Positions 42,218 through 50,896 of a stretch of DNA of 64,000 nt are shown here, piece after piece. The notes under the pieces were generated by a model that ran no database searches, had not been told where the DNA came from, and saw nothing but the letters and a program-made list of their open reading frames with translations. The first letter of the stretch is position 1. The number at the start of each line of letters is the position of its first letter. The stretch comes from Exiguobacterium alkaliphilum 12/1 (GTDB taxonomy: Bacteria; Bacillota; Bacilli; Exiguobacteriales; Exiguobacteriaceae). The position numbers and the translations under genes were made by a program. The DNA is taken from assembly GCF_000714435.1 (NCBI RefSeq), contig NZ_JJMW01000029.1:33363-97362 (forward strand), given 5' to 3'.

Positions 42218-42481
42218 TTGACTCGATTACAGTTAGGGGTGATTGGAGCGACTGCTCTTGTGATCACCGCCCTGTTATTTACGTTAGAGCGTATCGCGGC
42301 GTATACGCGTTGGCACGCCTTGGTCGCTACAGGCGTTTGGCCTGAGGAACCGACCGTCATGGATCTGTTGGCGCAAAATTGGTTCATCCCGCTCTTCGGC
42401 TTCATCGCCATCATCTGTTTCTTCATGGCCGGGAATTCGGTTAAAGCGACCACAACGAAAACAGGGACGACCGCCTCATGA
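42218..42481 (+). CDS. Two-TM membrane protein, unknown
   Basis: An 87-residue protein with hydrophobic segments at about 6-24 and 56-73. Start TTG at 42218 lies eight bases after AAGGAG; a GTG nine codons earlier has no site. No family recognised. It ends six bases inside the convergent GNAT gene. Confidence 0.65.
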   Translation: MTRLQLGVIGATALVITALLFTLERIAAYTRWHALVATGVWPEEPTVMDLLAQNWFIPLFGFIAIICFFMAGNSVKATTTKTGTTAS

Positions 42482-42955
42482 CGGTTGTCCCTGTTTGACG
42501 TGATACACCCAAATCGCTTCTCCGTTCCATTCGTCGATGCGGCCGCTATCGACGAATCCACCTCGCTGATAAAACCGCTTCGCCGGTTCATTTGCCGCGT
42601 GTAAACTGAGGACGATGTCATCCACGTCGAATCGGTCTTGAATGAAGATGAGCGCCAACTGTAGAAAGCGAGCTCCGAGCCCCTTTCCCTGTTCACGCGC
42701 ATCCATCATAAAACGGTCGAGCCACACGTAGCGGTCGATTTTGTTCTCCGCCCCAATCATCATGAAGCCGACCGGTCGTTCGTCGAGACAAAGCGCATAG
42801 CACTGCCACGCGTATTTGACGTCGACTTCCATCTCGCGAAGCGATTCCGCATTCGTTTCGATGAAGCGGGACTGCTCCGCAGCGACGGTCAAGCCGATGA
42901 CGGCGTCCCGGTTCGTGTTATCAACCGGTTGAATCGTTAACACTTCCGTATCCAT
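42476..42955 (-). CDS. GNAT acetyltransferase, BltD/spermidine acetyltransferase-like
   Basis: A 159-residue GNAT: VDNTNRDAVIGLTVAAEQSR with FIETNAESL, then YVWLDRFMMDAREQGKGLGA, RFLQLALIFI, and LSLHAANEPAKRFYQRGGF. The N-terminal NRDAV...Q..F...N..SL pattern is that of spermine/spermidine acetyltransferases of Bacillus. Substrate inferred. ATG at 42955 after GGGGAGG. An apparently related but broken copy lies at 38506-38762. Confidence 0.85.
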   Translation of the reverse strand: MDTEVLTIQPVDNTNRDAVIGLTVAAEQSRFIETNAESLREMEVDVKYAWQCYALCLDERPVGFMMIGAENKIDRYVWLDRFMMDAREQGKGLGARFLQLALIFIQDRFDVDDIVLSLHAANEPAKRFYQRGGFVDSGRIDEWNGEAIWVYHVKQGQPS

Positions 42956-43048
42956 CCTTTCGCCTCCCCGGTATCCTATACGCCCTTTGCCCATGAAAAG
43001 TTCCGTTTCCAATATGGATTCGCTAAACTAAAAGAAAGGAGTGATACG

Positions 43049-43447
43049 ATGAAACAAATCCACCATCTCTGCATCCAAACGCCCGACTATGAGGCGTCCA
43101 AACGATTCTATGAAGCGCTTGGATTCGAACTCGTTCAGGAATCGCCTGACTTTCATACACGGGCGTTCAATAGCTGGCTCAAGCTCGGCGACTTTTATAT
43201 CGAGCTCCAGACGGCAAAAGTCGACGAGACGTTGACCCCCTATTCTAAACACGTGGCCGGCCCTGTCCATTTCGCTCTGTACGTAGACGACCTCGAAACA
43301 GAAGTGCGACGGCTCGAGGCGCTCGATGTACCGTTCTTACCGAAACAGGGCGGCAACATCTACTTCGTCGTCGACGGCTATTTAAGCAAATTAAAAGCCC
43401 CGGAAGGCACGATCATCGAACTTCGGGACTCGTTTTTAATCAAGTGA
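43049..43447 (+). CDS. VOC (glyoxalase/bleomycin-resistance-like) protein
   Basis: A 132-residue single VOC module: MKQIHHLCIQTPDYEASKRF with a metal-type histidine, then AGPVHFALYVDD and GTIIELRDSF, which provide further ligands. Probably a dimeric metal-dependent enzyme; substrate unknown. ATG after AAAGGAG; terminator follows. Confidence 0.88.
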   Translation: MKQIHHLCIQTPDYEASKRFYEALGFELVQESPDFHTRAFNSWLKLGDFYIELQTAKVDETLTPYSKHVAGPVHFALYVDDLETEVRRLEALDVPFLPKQGGNIYFVVDGYLSKLKAPEGTIIELRDSFLIK

Positions 43448-43462
43448 GGCGACGCGCCTCAC
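43444..43462 (+). terminator. Intrinsic terminator after the VOC gene
   Basis: Stem GTGAGGCG / CGCCTCAC followed by seven T. Confidence 0.88.
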
Positions 43463-43540
43463 TTTTTTTGTACACCGTGATGTTTTTGGCCACTTGAAAA
43501 CAGGAACACTTAACCAACTTGGTTTTCTTGGAGGCAACGC

Positions 43541-45358
43541 ATGAAATATCTCGATTATTGGACTTACTTGATTCTCTCGCTCCTCAAGCTCTATTTATTC
43601 AGCGTGCTGACGACGAGTGCATTCACATTCCACTTCTTCCTCGTCAACGTCGGCATGATCCTCATGATGACGAGCTGGGCATTACTCGTTCGACCGAACG
43701 TCCGGCGATGGATCCTCCTCGCCTCGCTATTTTTACATAGCACCTTGCTCATCTCGGACGCTTGGTATTACCGCTATTTCGGAAACGTCTTGTCGGTCGC
43801 GCTCTTGTCAGATGCCGGCCAGATGGGTGACGTCGGCGGTGGGTTCTTGACGTTGATTCAGGCGACCGATTTCCTCATTTTCGCCGACTTACTCGTTTTC
43901 GGGGCACTCGTGATGTATCAAAAGCGTCACCCGATTCGTGAGACGAGAGGGCTGCGGATGGCCGGGATCGGCTTTTTGGCCGGAGTCGTGCTGTATAGCG
44001 TCCCACTTTACGTCAATTATCCACCGGACGACCGGACGACCATCTCGAACATGCGTGAGTACTATAAATACGGATTTTGGGGTTATCACGGCTTAGACGC
44101 GGCGCGTGGCCTCCGTGACGGGGCCGGACTCGGGAAGTCGTTGACTGACGTCGACCAATCCAACGTCTCCGCCTTGTCTCCCGCGACCGTGAGCGCCTCG
44201 TCCGATACGAACGTCATCGTCGTCCAACTCGAGTCGTTTCAAGCGTCCGTGATTGGCCAAGTCATCAACGGTCAAGACGTGACACTAAATTTGAATGCGC
44301 TCCGCGACGAGATGCTTTATTTCCCGAACGTCTATCACCAGACACATGAGGGCCGGACGTCGGATGCGGAGTTCACCGTCAACACGTCGCTCTACCCGGT
44401 CAAGTCGGGATCCGTTTACACCCAGTACGCCGACCACACGTTCGACGCCTTGCCTGAACGATTGAAAGCAGCCGGTTACGACACGGCGGCGATGCATGCG
44501 TTTGATAAGACGTTCTGGAATCGGGATAACTTTTACGACAATATCGGCTTCAATCACTTCTTCTCCGCAGAGGACTACCCAGACGGTGAGGTGATCGGCA
44601 TGGCGCTCAACGACCAAGACTTCTTGACGGAGTCCGTCCGTTTCATGGAGACGCTCGAGCAGCCATTCTATTCGTTCGTCGTCGCCTTGACGAGCCATAC
44701 GCCGTATGACATCCCGGACCGTGAGAAACGGCTCGACTTGTCCGGCTATGACGACCCGCTCCTCCAAAACTATTATCACACCGTCCACTATGTCGATACG
44801 GCCGTCGGGTTGATGGTCGACGCGTTGAAGGCGAACGGCATGTGGGATGACACGCTCGTCGTGTTTTACGGCGACCATGACAACGGGTTGACCGCTCCCG
44901 GCGACGAGATGGCCGAGAAAGAAGGGGCCATGTCCGTCACCGATGTCTTTACGCTCGACCGGGCGGTACCGCTCTATATCAAACCGGCCGGGCTCGCGCG
45001 AGGCGAGGTGATGCAAGCGAGCGGCGGTCAACTCGACTTCGCCCCGACCATCCTCGAGTTGCTCGGGATGACGCCCGGCTATATGCTCGGAAGTTCGCTT
45101 CTCGATGACGAGCCCAACTTGACCGTGTTCCGAAACGGCTCGTTCCGTTACGACGATGTCTACTTCGACCCGGATTTGACGAAGCCGTTCGGGGCCGGCA
45201 CGTGTTATGCAATCGATTCAGGAGACCCGCTCCCGTTCGACGCCTGCGCGCCGTATATTGACGAAGCGGCCGACCAGTTACGCCTTTCCGACATCATCGT
45301 CGAAAAAGACGCCTTATCCGCCCTTACACAAACCGACAAACAAGCCGCCCCGGACTAA
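43541..45358 (+). CDS. LtaS-family phosphoglycerol/alkaline-phosphatase-superfamily transferase
   Basis: A 605-residue protein with five N-terminal membrane helices (to about residue 165) and a large extracellular sulfatase-fold domain. The active site is visible: LESFQASVIG (first metal glutamate), HEGRTSDAEF (threonine nucleophile), YPVKSGS, and VFYGDHDNGL (Asp/His). These are the residues of lipoteichoic acid synthases and their paralogues such as YfnI/YqgS. Other LtaS copies probably exist, so the precise role (main chain synthesis, priming or stress form) is not fixed. ATG after GGAGG. Confidence 0.88.
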   Translation: MKYLDYWTYLILSLLKLYLFSVLTTSAFTFHFFLVNVGMILMMTSWALLVRPNVRRWILLASLFLHSTLLISDAWYYRYFGNVLSVALLSDAGQMGDVGGGFLTLIQATDFLIFADLLVFGALVMYQKRHPIRETRGLRMAGIGFLAGVVLYSVPLYVNYPPDDRTTISNMREYYKYGFWGYHGLDAARGLRDGAGLGKSLTDVDQSNVSALSPATVSASSDTNVIVVQLESFQASVIGQVINGQDVTLNLNALRDEMLYFPNVYHQTHEGRTSDAEFTVNTSLYPVKSGSVYTQYADHTFDALPERLKAAGYDTAAMHAFDKTFWNRDNFYDNIGFNHFFSAEDYPDGEVIGMALNDQDFLTESVRFMETLEQPFYSFVVALTSHTPYDIPDREKRLDLSGYDDPLLQNYYHTVHYVDTAVGLMVDALKANGMWDDTLVVFYGDHDNGLTAPGDEMAEKEGAMSVTDVFTLDRAVPLYIKPAGLARGEVMQASGGQLDFAPTILELLGMTPGYMLGSSLLDDEPNLTVFRNGSFRYDDVYFDPDLTKPFGAGTCYAIDSGDPLPFDACAPYIDEAADQLRLSDIIVEKDALSALTQTDKQAAPD

Positions 45359-45374
45359 TCGGGACGGCTTGTTT
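45338..45374 (+). terminator. Intrinsic terminator after the LtaS-like gene
   Basis: Stem AAACAAGCCG with CCCG / CGGG and CGGCTTGTTTTT. It also serves the convergent gene to some extent. Confidence 0.8.
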
Positions 45375-46259
45375 TTAGTAGACTTTCCGGAGCGTCGCCA
45401 CATCGATCTTTTTCATCGGCAAAAACGCCTCGGTCACGCGCGCCAATTGCTCCTTTGTTCCGGTCGTCATCATCTCTTCCATCTCCCACGGCACGATTTG
45501 CCAGGAGACGCCATAGCGGTCCTTAAGCCAGCCGCACTGTTCCGCTTCCGGGACGGCCGACAGCTTCTCCCAATAGTCATCAATCTCGGCTTGCGACTCA
45601 CAAAACGCGATCAGCGACTGCATCTCATTGAACGCGAACTGATGGTCCTCCGCACTGTCCATGGCGACAAACTCGCGGCCGGACAAGACGAAGCGGGCGT
45701 AATTGAGCTTCCCTTCCAACTCCGGACCGTCTGTCGCCTCGTAACGGATCAGATGGTCTTCGAGCACGTACGAATCCGGGAAGGTGGAAACCCAGTCATT
45801 CAGTGCCGCTTCGGCCTGACCGAACACGTCACCGACGAACAAGAGACACGGCGTCACGGTTTGGATGTCCATCCCGCCGCTATGCATGATCTGCCACGAC
45901 ACACCGTGTTTGTCTTTCAACCAGCCGTAACGCTCGCTGAAGTCATACGTGTCGAGCGGCATGAGTACGTCCGCGCCGTCCACGAGCTTGTGCCAAAGCG
46001 TCTCGACTTCTTCTGACGTCGGGAACGTGACCATGTAGGAGATGGACGGGTTGCGCTCTTTCAGCGGGCCGGCGCCGAGCAGTTGGAAAAACTGGCCCGA
46101 CAGCGACAGCGTGACAATCGTCGTCTTGCCTGACGGCGTATCGGTAAGTGTCGTCGTATAGTCGACGAACGAATCTGGAAATACCGACACGTACCATTCG
46201 GCGATGCGCTCGACATCGCCTTCGAACCAAATGCACGGGATGATCGGTTGCGTAATCAT
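45375..46259 (-). CDS. PhnB-like double VOC protein
   Basis: A 294-residue protein made of two PhnB-type modules. The first runs from PIIPCIWFEGDVERIAEWYV to YGWLKDKHGVSWQI, the second from TVTPCLLFVGDVFGQAEAAL to CGWLKDRYGVSWQIVPW. This family is often annotated as 3-demethylubiquinone-9 3-methyltransferase-like, which is not supported for Gram-positives. Function unknown. Probably co-transcribed with the monooxygenase-like gene 15 bases upstream. Confidence 0.85.
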   Translation of the reverse strand: MITQPIIPCIWFEGDVERIAEWYVSVFPDSFVDYTTTLTDTPSGKTTIVTLSLSGQFFQLLGAGPLKERNPSISYMVTFPTSEEVETLWHKLVDGADVLMPLDTYDFSERYGWLKDKHGVSWQIMHSGGMDIQTVTPCLLFVGDVFGQAEAALNDWVSTFPDSYVLEDHLIRYEATDGPELEGKLNYARFVLSGREFVAMDSAEDHQFAFNEMQSLIAFCESQAEIDDYWEKLSAVPEAEQCGWLKDRYGVSWQIVPWEMEEMMTTGTKEQLARVTEAFLPMKKIDVATLRKVY

Positions 46260-46273
46260 CAGAGAAGCTCCTT

Positions 46274-46558
46274 TCAGATTTCACGAAGTCGATACACGTC
46301 ACGGACGGCGAGCAGCGTCTCGGCTTGTTTTCGGTACGCCTGATAATGGTCGGAGTTGATATGTGCGTCAAGTGCCGCCTCATCCCGGTACTTCTCGTAA
46401 AACACGAACGTGCCGGGCTCATCGATTGACTCATGGAGCACATACGTGAGACATCCTTCTTCTTGTCTCGACGGCGGGATGACCGCATCGAGCGCTTGCT
46501 GTAACGCTTCTTCTTTCCCTGGATGTGCCTTTAATATCGCGGTGATTGTGATTTCCAT
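46274..46558 (-). CDS. Antibiotic biosynthesis monooxygenase (ABM) domain protein
   Basis: A 94-residue ferredoxin-like ABM domain: ITAILKAHPGKEEALQQAL, RQEEGCLTYVLHESIDEPGT and FVFYEKYRDEAALDAHINSD with the conserved YE.Y and H. Members include YgiN-type quinol monooxygenases and heme-related proteins. The substrate is not evident; a role in quinone handling is possible. Confidence 0.87.
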   Translation of the reverse strand: MEITITAILKAHPGKEEALQQALDAVIPPSRQEEGCLTYVLHESIDEPGTFVFYEKYRDEAALDAHINSDHYQAYRKQAETLLAVRDVYRLREI

Positions 46559-46668
46559 AGCTGTTTCCTCCTCATTATGAAATGCAATCTCATCTTATAC
46601 CACGTTCCCGAATCGCGCTGAATGTATACGCCAAAGCGGACACCTCACACGTGAGATGTCCGCTCGGT

Positions 46669-49326
46669 TCACTCGTCTTTCTTTTTAGGTTTGAACGGCC
46701 ACCACACCCCGTCACCGAACGAGACGGTGATGGCCGGGATGAGTAACGGCAACACGATCAACCCGTATAGTAACAGCCCCGTGATGACGATCGTCGCGAT
46801 TTGGACGAGACTGAGCACACCTGATGGGATCATCGCCCCGAACGTACCCGCGAGGATGACGGCAGCGGTCATGATGACCGTCCCCATCTTCGTCATCGAG
46901 TGGACGAGTGCGTCACGTACCGTCATCCCGTTAATCGACTCTTCGCGGAATCGATCGAGGAGGAAAATCGAGTAGTCGATGCCGAGCGCAATCAACATGA
47001 CGAACCCGAAGAACGGTACGGCCCAGCTGATCCCGTCGTAACCGAGTCCTTCCACGAAGATGAGCTCCGTGATGGCCGCCGATGTGTAGTACGTCAACAA
47101 GAGCGAGCCAATCATATAGAGCGGCATGATCATCGAACGGAATAGAATCGTCATGACGACAAAGAGCGTCACGAGCATGATGGCGACCGTCCGATTGAAG
47201 TCGTTCGTAGACGTCGCATTCAAGTCACTATTGATGCTCGAAATGCCGGCATAACCAATCGTAGCCGCTTCAAACGGTGTATTCGTGACGATGCGGTCCA
47301 TCGTCTCTTTCACCGCCTCGACCGTATCGATCGCTTCTGGTGAGTACGGGTCCATGTCGAGGACGACCTCGAGTTGCGTGGCGGTCCCGCCATCGAACAT
47401 GTAACGGTCAACGGCTGGCGCGAACGCGTCCGACGTCAATGTCCCTTCCGGTAAAAAGACGCCTGTATCACGTAAACCATCCGCTTCGCTAAGTGCCGAT
47501 AAGAAGGACACGGCCTCGCCTAAGCCGGCTTCAATCTGTGACAATCCAGCGTTCGCTTCACCGACTCCGGTGGCGAGCTGAGACAGTCCGGCTCCGAGTT
47601 CCCCAATTTGCGCGCCTTGTGCCGTTAAAGCCGAAGCGGCTTCATTGATGCCTGCTTCGATTTGACCGAGCCCGACAGACACTTGTCCGATACCGGCTAC
47701 GGTCGCTGGAATGTTTTGTGTGGCCGTCAAGCCTTGTCCAATCAAACCGAGTTGGGCGTTCAATTGACCAAGTCCTGCCGCTGCTTCCGCGAGTGGCGCC
47801 CCCGCGCTCGAGGATCCCGTCGGTAGTTGAGCAACGACGGCGTCAAGCCCTGACTCGACCTGGGCGAGTCCTGCTTGTACGTCCCCGAGTCCGCTTTCGG
47901 CTTCAGCAAGCCCACGGCTCACTTCCGCGAGTTGGGTATCGACATAAAAATCGTCAATGACGTCACCGGTCGGTCGCGTGATCGACCGGACACCGCTCAC
48001 ACCGTCCACGTTCTCGAGTTCGTTTGAAAACTTCTCGATGTAGGCGACGTCGTCTTCTGTCAGTGCCGCATCTCGTTTCAAGATGACTTGGACCGGGAGT
48101 GACTCGCCTTTTCCGAACCCTTCCGAGATCAAATTGAGCCCTCGGACCGAGTCATAGTCATTTCCGATCTCATCGACCGTATTGAACGACCGGGCGTCAT
48201 CGTATGTGAACAATACCGGTACGGTGATCGCCGCGACGACGAGAATCGAGACGAACGGGCGATTGACCGATAATCGGCTGAACGCCGCCCAGAGGCGGCT
48301 GTCGTGATGTTCGCCCGCTTTCTTTGAAGGCCAAAATAAACGATGCTTGAGCGTCGCCATAAAGAACGGAACGACAGTGAACAAAATCAAGAGCAAGACG
48401 GCAATCCCGACGGCGACGGCGACGGCCGATTTAAAGATCGGGAAATCGGCAAAACCGATCGAGGCGAAACCGACGAACACGGCGAGCCCACTGATGAGAA
48501 CCGTTCGACCGGCCGTCTTATACGTGTTGACGATCGCGTCTTCAATCGCGTGACCGGCCCCAAGCTCTTCTTTATACCGACTGAGGAGCAGGATACAATA
48601 GTCTGTCCCGATTCCGAACAGAATCGCCACGAGGAAAATCTGCGTGTAATTCGAGACGGGGAAGCCGAACCAATCGACGAAGAAGGCGACGAACGATTGG
48701 CTGAGAAGATACGTGAAGCCGACCGCGATCAACGGGATGAACGGCGTCACAATCGAACGGAAGACGAGTAGGAGCAAGCTGAAAATCAAGACGACAGTGA
48801 TGATTTCCGTCTTCTTCAACCCTTCCTGCGCACTCAAGTTCACATCGTTATTGATAATCTCTTCCCCAGTGATGTACACCGTTTCGTCTTCAGGTAAGAT
48901 GTTCGCCCGTACATCGTCCGCGAAGGCGTTGATGGCCTCGCTCGACCCTTCGACCGTGATCGGGACGAGCACGATGCGCTCATCTTCTGAAACGAGCTGT
49001 GCTTCGGTCTCTTCATTTTCGAACGGGTCGAGGACGTCCTTGACGACGTCGTCGCGCGTTTCGATGTCACGGATGACCCGGGAAATATCGGTCCGTTCGG
49101 CCTCGCCGAGCGAATCGAACTCGTAGACGAGTGAAATCGTCTTGTCGCTCTTCCCAGCTGCATTTAATATATCTTGGGCCCGTTGCGAGTCCATATCTTC
49201 TGACAATTGGAAGCTTCCGGCCTGTTCGGCCTGTTTCGTCAAGTTCGGTGCCGCGATGAACAAGCCGGACGTTAAGACGATGAGGCCAATCAAGATTCCC
49301 CAGCGCCATTGAATAATGTTACGCAA
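46669..49326 (-). CDS. MMPL/RND-family exporter with coiled-coil extracellular loop
   Basis: An 885-residue protein with two MMPL halves, each with a large extracytoplasmic loop and five to six helices. Functional motifs are FGIGTDYCILLLSRYKEEL and LGIDYSIFLLDRFREES, the GxxxDY proton-relay signature. The second loop (about 440-600) holds repeats such as GLAEAESGLGDVQAGLAQVE with an 11- or 7-residue rhythm, as in the YdgH/YdfJ group of Bacillus. Likely a proton-driven exporter of lipids or drugs. Start is TTG at 49326, eight bases after GGAGG, three bases after the marR stop. Confidence 0.88.
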   Translation of the reverse strand: MRNIIQWRWGILIGLIVLTSGLFIAAPNLTKQAEQAGSFQLSEDMDSQRAQDILNAAGKSDKTISLVYEFDSLGEAERTDISRVIRDIETRDDVVKDVLDPFENEETEAQLVSEDERIVLVPITVEGSSEAINAFADDVRANILPEDETVYITGEEIINNDVNLSAQEGLKKTEIITVVLIFSLLLLVFRSIVTPFIPLIAVGFTYLLSQSFVAFFVDWFGFPVSNYTQIFLVAILFGIGTDYCILLLSRYKEELGAGHAIEDAIVNTYKTAGRTVLISGLAVFVGFASIGFADFPIFKSAVAVAVGIAVLLLILFTVVPFFMATLKHRLFWPSKKAGEHHDSRLWAAFSRLSVNRPFVSILVVAAITVPVLFTYDDARSFNTVDEIGNDYDSVRGLNLISEGFGKGESLPVQVILKRDAALTEDDVAYIEKFSNELENVDGVSGVRSITRPTGDVIDDFYVDTQLAEVSRGLAEAESGLGDVQAGLAQVESGLDAVVAQLPTGSSSAGAPLAEAAAGLGQLNAQLGLIGQGLTATQNIPATVAGIGQVSVGLGQIEAGINEAASALTAQGAQIGELGAGLSQLATGVGEANAGLSQIEAGLGEAVSFLSALSEADGLRDTGVFLPEGTLTSDAFAPAVDRYMFDGGTATQLEVVLDMDPYSPEAIDTVEAVKETMDRIVTNTPFEAATIGYAGISSINSDLNATSTNDFNRTVAIMLVTLFVVMTILFRSMIMPLYMIGSLLLTYYTSAAITELIFVEGLGYDGISWAVPFFGFVMLIALGIDYSIFLLDRFREESINGMTVRDALVHSMTKMGTVIMTAAVILAGTFGAMIPSGVLSLVQIATIVITGLLLYGLIVLPLLIPAITVSFGDGVWWPFKPKKKDE

Positions 49327-49329
49327 TGC

Positions 49330-49773
49330 TTATTCCTCCCCAATCCGAAGCAGCTGTTTGATTTTCCGGAACGTCCGGACGAACTGTTCGATTTCTGCCT
49401 CGTCGATGTTTCCGTCGAGTAACGATTCGACGTAACGGTACACGGCCGCATCGGCCGCTTCGACGATATGACGACCGGCCTCCGTCAATTCAATCAACCG
49501 CTCGCGCTGGTCTTGACCGCGTCGACTGACGACAAGGTCTTTGTCGACGAGTTTTTTTAAGCGGTTCGAAATGGCGCTTTTATGCACCCCTTGCTTCTCT
49601 GCTAACTGTCCGGCTTGAATCGGCCCGAACTGTTCGAGCAACTTCAACAACTGCAGCTGTTCGCGTGAGTACTCGCGCCAGACGTCGCCTTCCATCGCAT
49701 CGATGACGTGTTCGGCACCTTGAAACATGACTTCTTCAAATAATTGTACGGATTCCCGCATCAATTCTTTCAT
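49330..49773 (-). CDS. MarR-family regulator of the MMPL operon
   Basis: A 147-residue winged-helix protein: EYSREQLQLLKLLEQFGPI, QAGQLAEKQGVHKSAISNRL, the wing RRGQDQRERLIELTEAG and a C-terminal dimerisation helix. The arrangement of MarR directly before an MMPL exporter suggests ligand-relieved repression of its own operon, and a set of TAAACTA half-sites lies just upstream. ATG at 49773 after GGGGGT. Confidence 0.9.
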   Translation of the reverse strand: MKELMRESVQLFEEVMFQGAEHVIDAMEGDVWREYSREQLQLLKLLEQFGPIQAGQLAEKQGVHKSAISNRLKKLVDKDLVVSRRGQDQRERLIELTEAGRHIVEAADAAVYRYVESLLDGNIDEAEIEQFVRTFRKIKQLLRIGEE

Positions 49774-49788
49774 CGTTGGTTTACCCCC

Positions 49789-49822
49789 TAAACTATATTC
49801 ATCTAGTTTATGCCCTAAACTA
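49789..49822. promoter_or_regulatory. Triple half-site operator of the MarR-MMPL operon
   Basis: TAAACTA (49789-49795), TAGTTTA (49804-49810) and TAAACTA (49816-49822) form two overlapping palindromes with spacers of 8 and 5 bases, 16-49 bases upstream of the marR ATG. Confidence 0.7.
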
Positions 49823-49858
49823 ATAGTAGTCAATAAAAACGACCGATGCAGTCGTTGC

Positions 49859-50362
49859 TCATCGGTCGAGTGTATATACGTATGTATAGAACGTGAGCAG
49901 TTGTCCTGACCATTCAATCTGTTTTTCCGCGCCCTCACGGATGAATCCGACACGTCTTAACACGTGCTGAGAGGCCACATTGTCGTTCGTCGTCTCGGCA
50001 ATGAAGCGCCTGAACCGTGGTAACTTAAACGTCAGCCATTGCCGTAAAGCCTCCGTGGCATACCCGCGTCCGACATGAGCCGCCCCGATTCGATAGTCGA
50101 CTTCCCCGGTCTCAGCATCAGTGTGATGAACGTTCAGGCGTCCGACGATTGTGTCATCCTCCCAAATCAAGTAATAATAGCCCTCACCGTTCGCCTGTTC
50201 GGCCAAAAGGCGCTCGAGTGACTGACGAAACGACTCCGGCTCAGAGTAGGCGTTGCCTCAGCTCGGGACCGAACGCTCAAAATACGCACGGTTTTCACAC
50301 TCGAACGCGTACAAGCAGGCTTCGTCCTGGCGGCATAACGGCTTTACGCTCAGCCGATCCAT
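49859..50362 (-). pseudogene. RimJ-like GNAT gene with an internal stop codon
   Basis: The frame begins MDRLSVKPLCRQDEACLYAF and runs ECENRAYFERSVPS, then TGA at 50258-50260, then GNAYSEPESFRQSLERLLAE and the complete rest of the GNAT domain (RIGAAHVGRGYATEALRQWL, NDNVASQHVLRRVGFIREGA). Without the single TGA the gene would be 167 codons, the normal length for this family; CGA to TGA would explain it. A shorter start after the stop is possible but would lose the first two strands. The start overlaps the DUF1877 gene. Confidence 0.8.
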
Positions 50363-50823
50363 GTGACGAGCGCCCCGTTCTCGTCAGCCGCTTGTTTGAA
50401 GACACGCTTCAACTCATCGAACTGTTCGAATAAATACTGTTTCTCTTCCAGCCCCCATTCGCTCTCAAACGGATACAGTTGCTGCTCGTTCATCGTCGTG
50501 ACGTCATAGCGCGCTTCAAGCGCATCGAGTTTGATGTACTGAAGCCGTGCGGACAAGTCCGCCACTTCTTCCGGCGTCAAATAAGCGATTCCCGCCTCTT
50601 CGTCCAAGACGTCGCCTCCAAACACCACTTTCCCGAGCGAATGACGGTCAATGTCGTCCAAGTCCGTCTCCCCGGTCAACAAGAAATAAAGCCCGTGCCA
50701 CGCCTTGTCGATATCGGTCTGCCGGTCTTCGTCTTCCAACAGTTCGTCGAAGCGGTCCGGCTCTTGAAGCAGTTCTGTCAACTCTTCGCTCGATACCCGC
50801 ATGTATGTACCAACCATCCCCAT
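50350..50823 (-). CDS. DUF1877 (YfbM-like) protein
   Basis: A 157-residue protein beginning MGMVGTYMRVSSEELTELLQ, with DIDKAWHGLYFLLTGE, VVFGGDVLDEEAGIAYLTPE and YLFEQFDELKRVFKQAADEN, the fixed marks of DUF1877. Function unknown; also found in polymorphic-toxin immunity settings, though no toxin is here. ATG after GAGAGGGG. Confidence 0.88.
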   Translation of the reverse strand: MGMVGTYMRVSSEELTELLQEPDRFDELLEDEDRQTDIDKAWHGLYFLLTGETDLDDIDRHSLGKVVFGGDVLDEEAGIAYLTPEEVADLSARLQYIKLDALEARYDVTTMNEQQLYPFESEWGLEEKQYLFEQFDELKRVFKQAADENGALVTWIG

Positions 50824-50878
50824 GTCTGATTCCCCTCTCCAATTCGTATGTCTGACTATTCGGCACGGTCATGAAAAA

Positions 50879-50896
50879 AACCTTCCGAAGAAGGTT
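50879..50896 (-). terminator. Intrinsic terminator after the FAD oxidoreductase
   Basis: Stem AACCTTC / GAAGGTT with loop CGAA and a run of A to the left. Confidence 0.85.
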
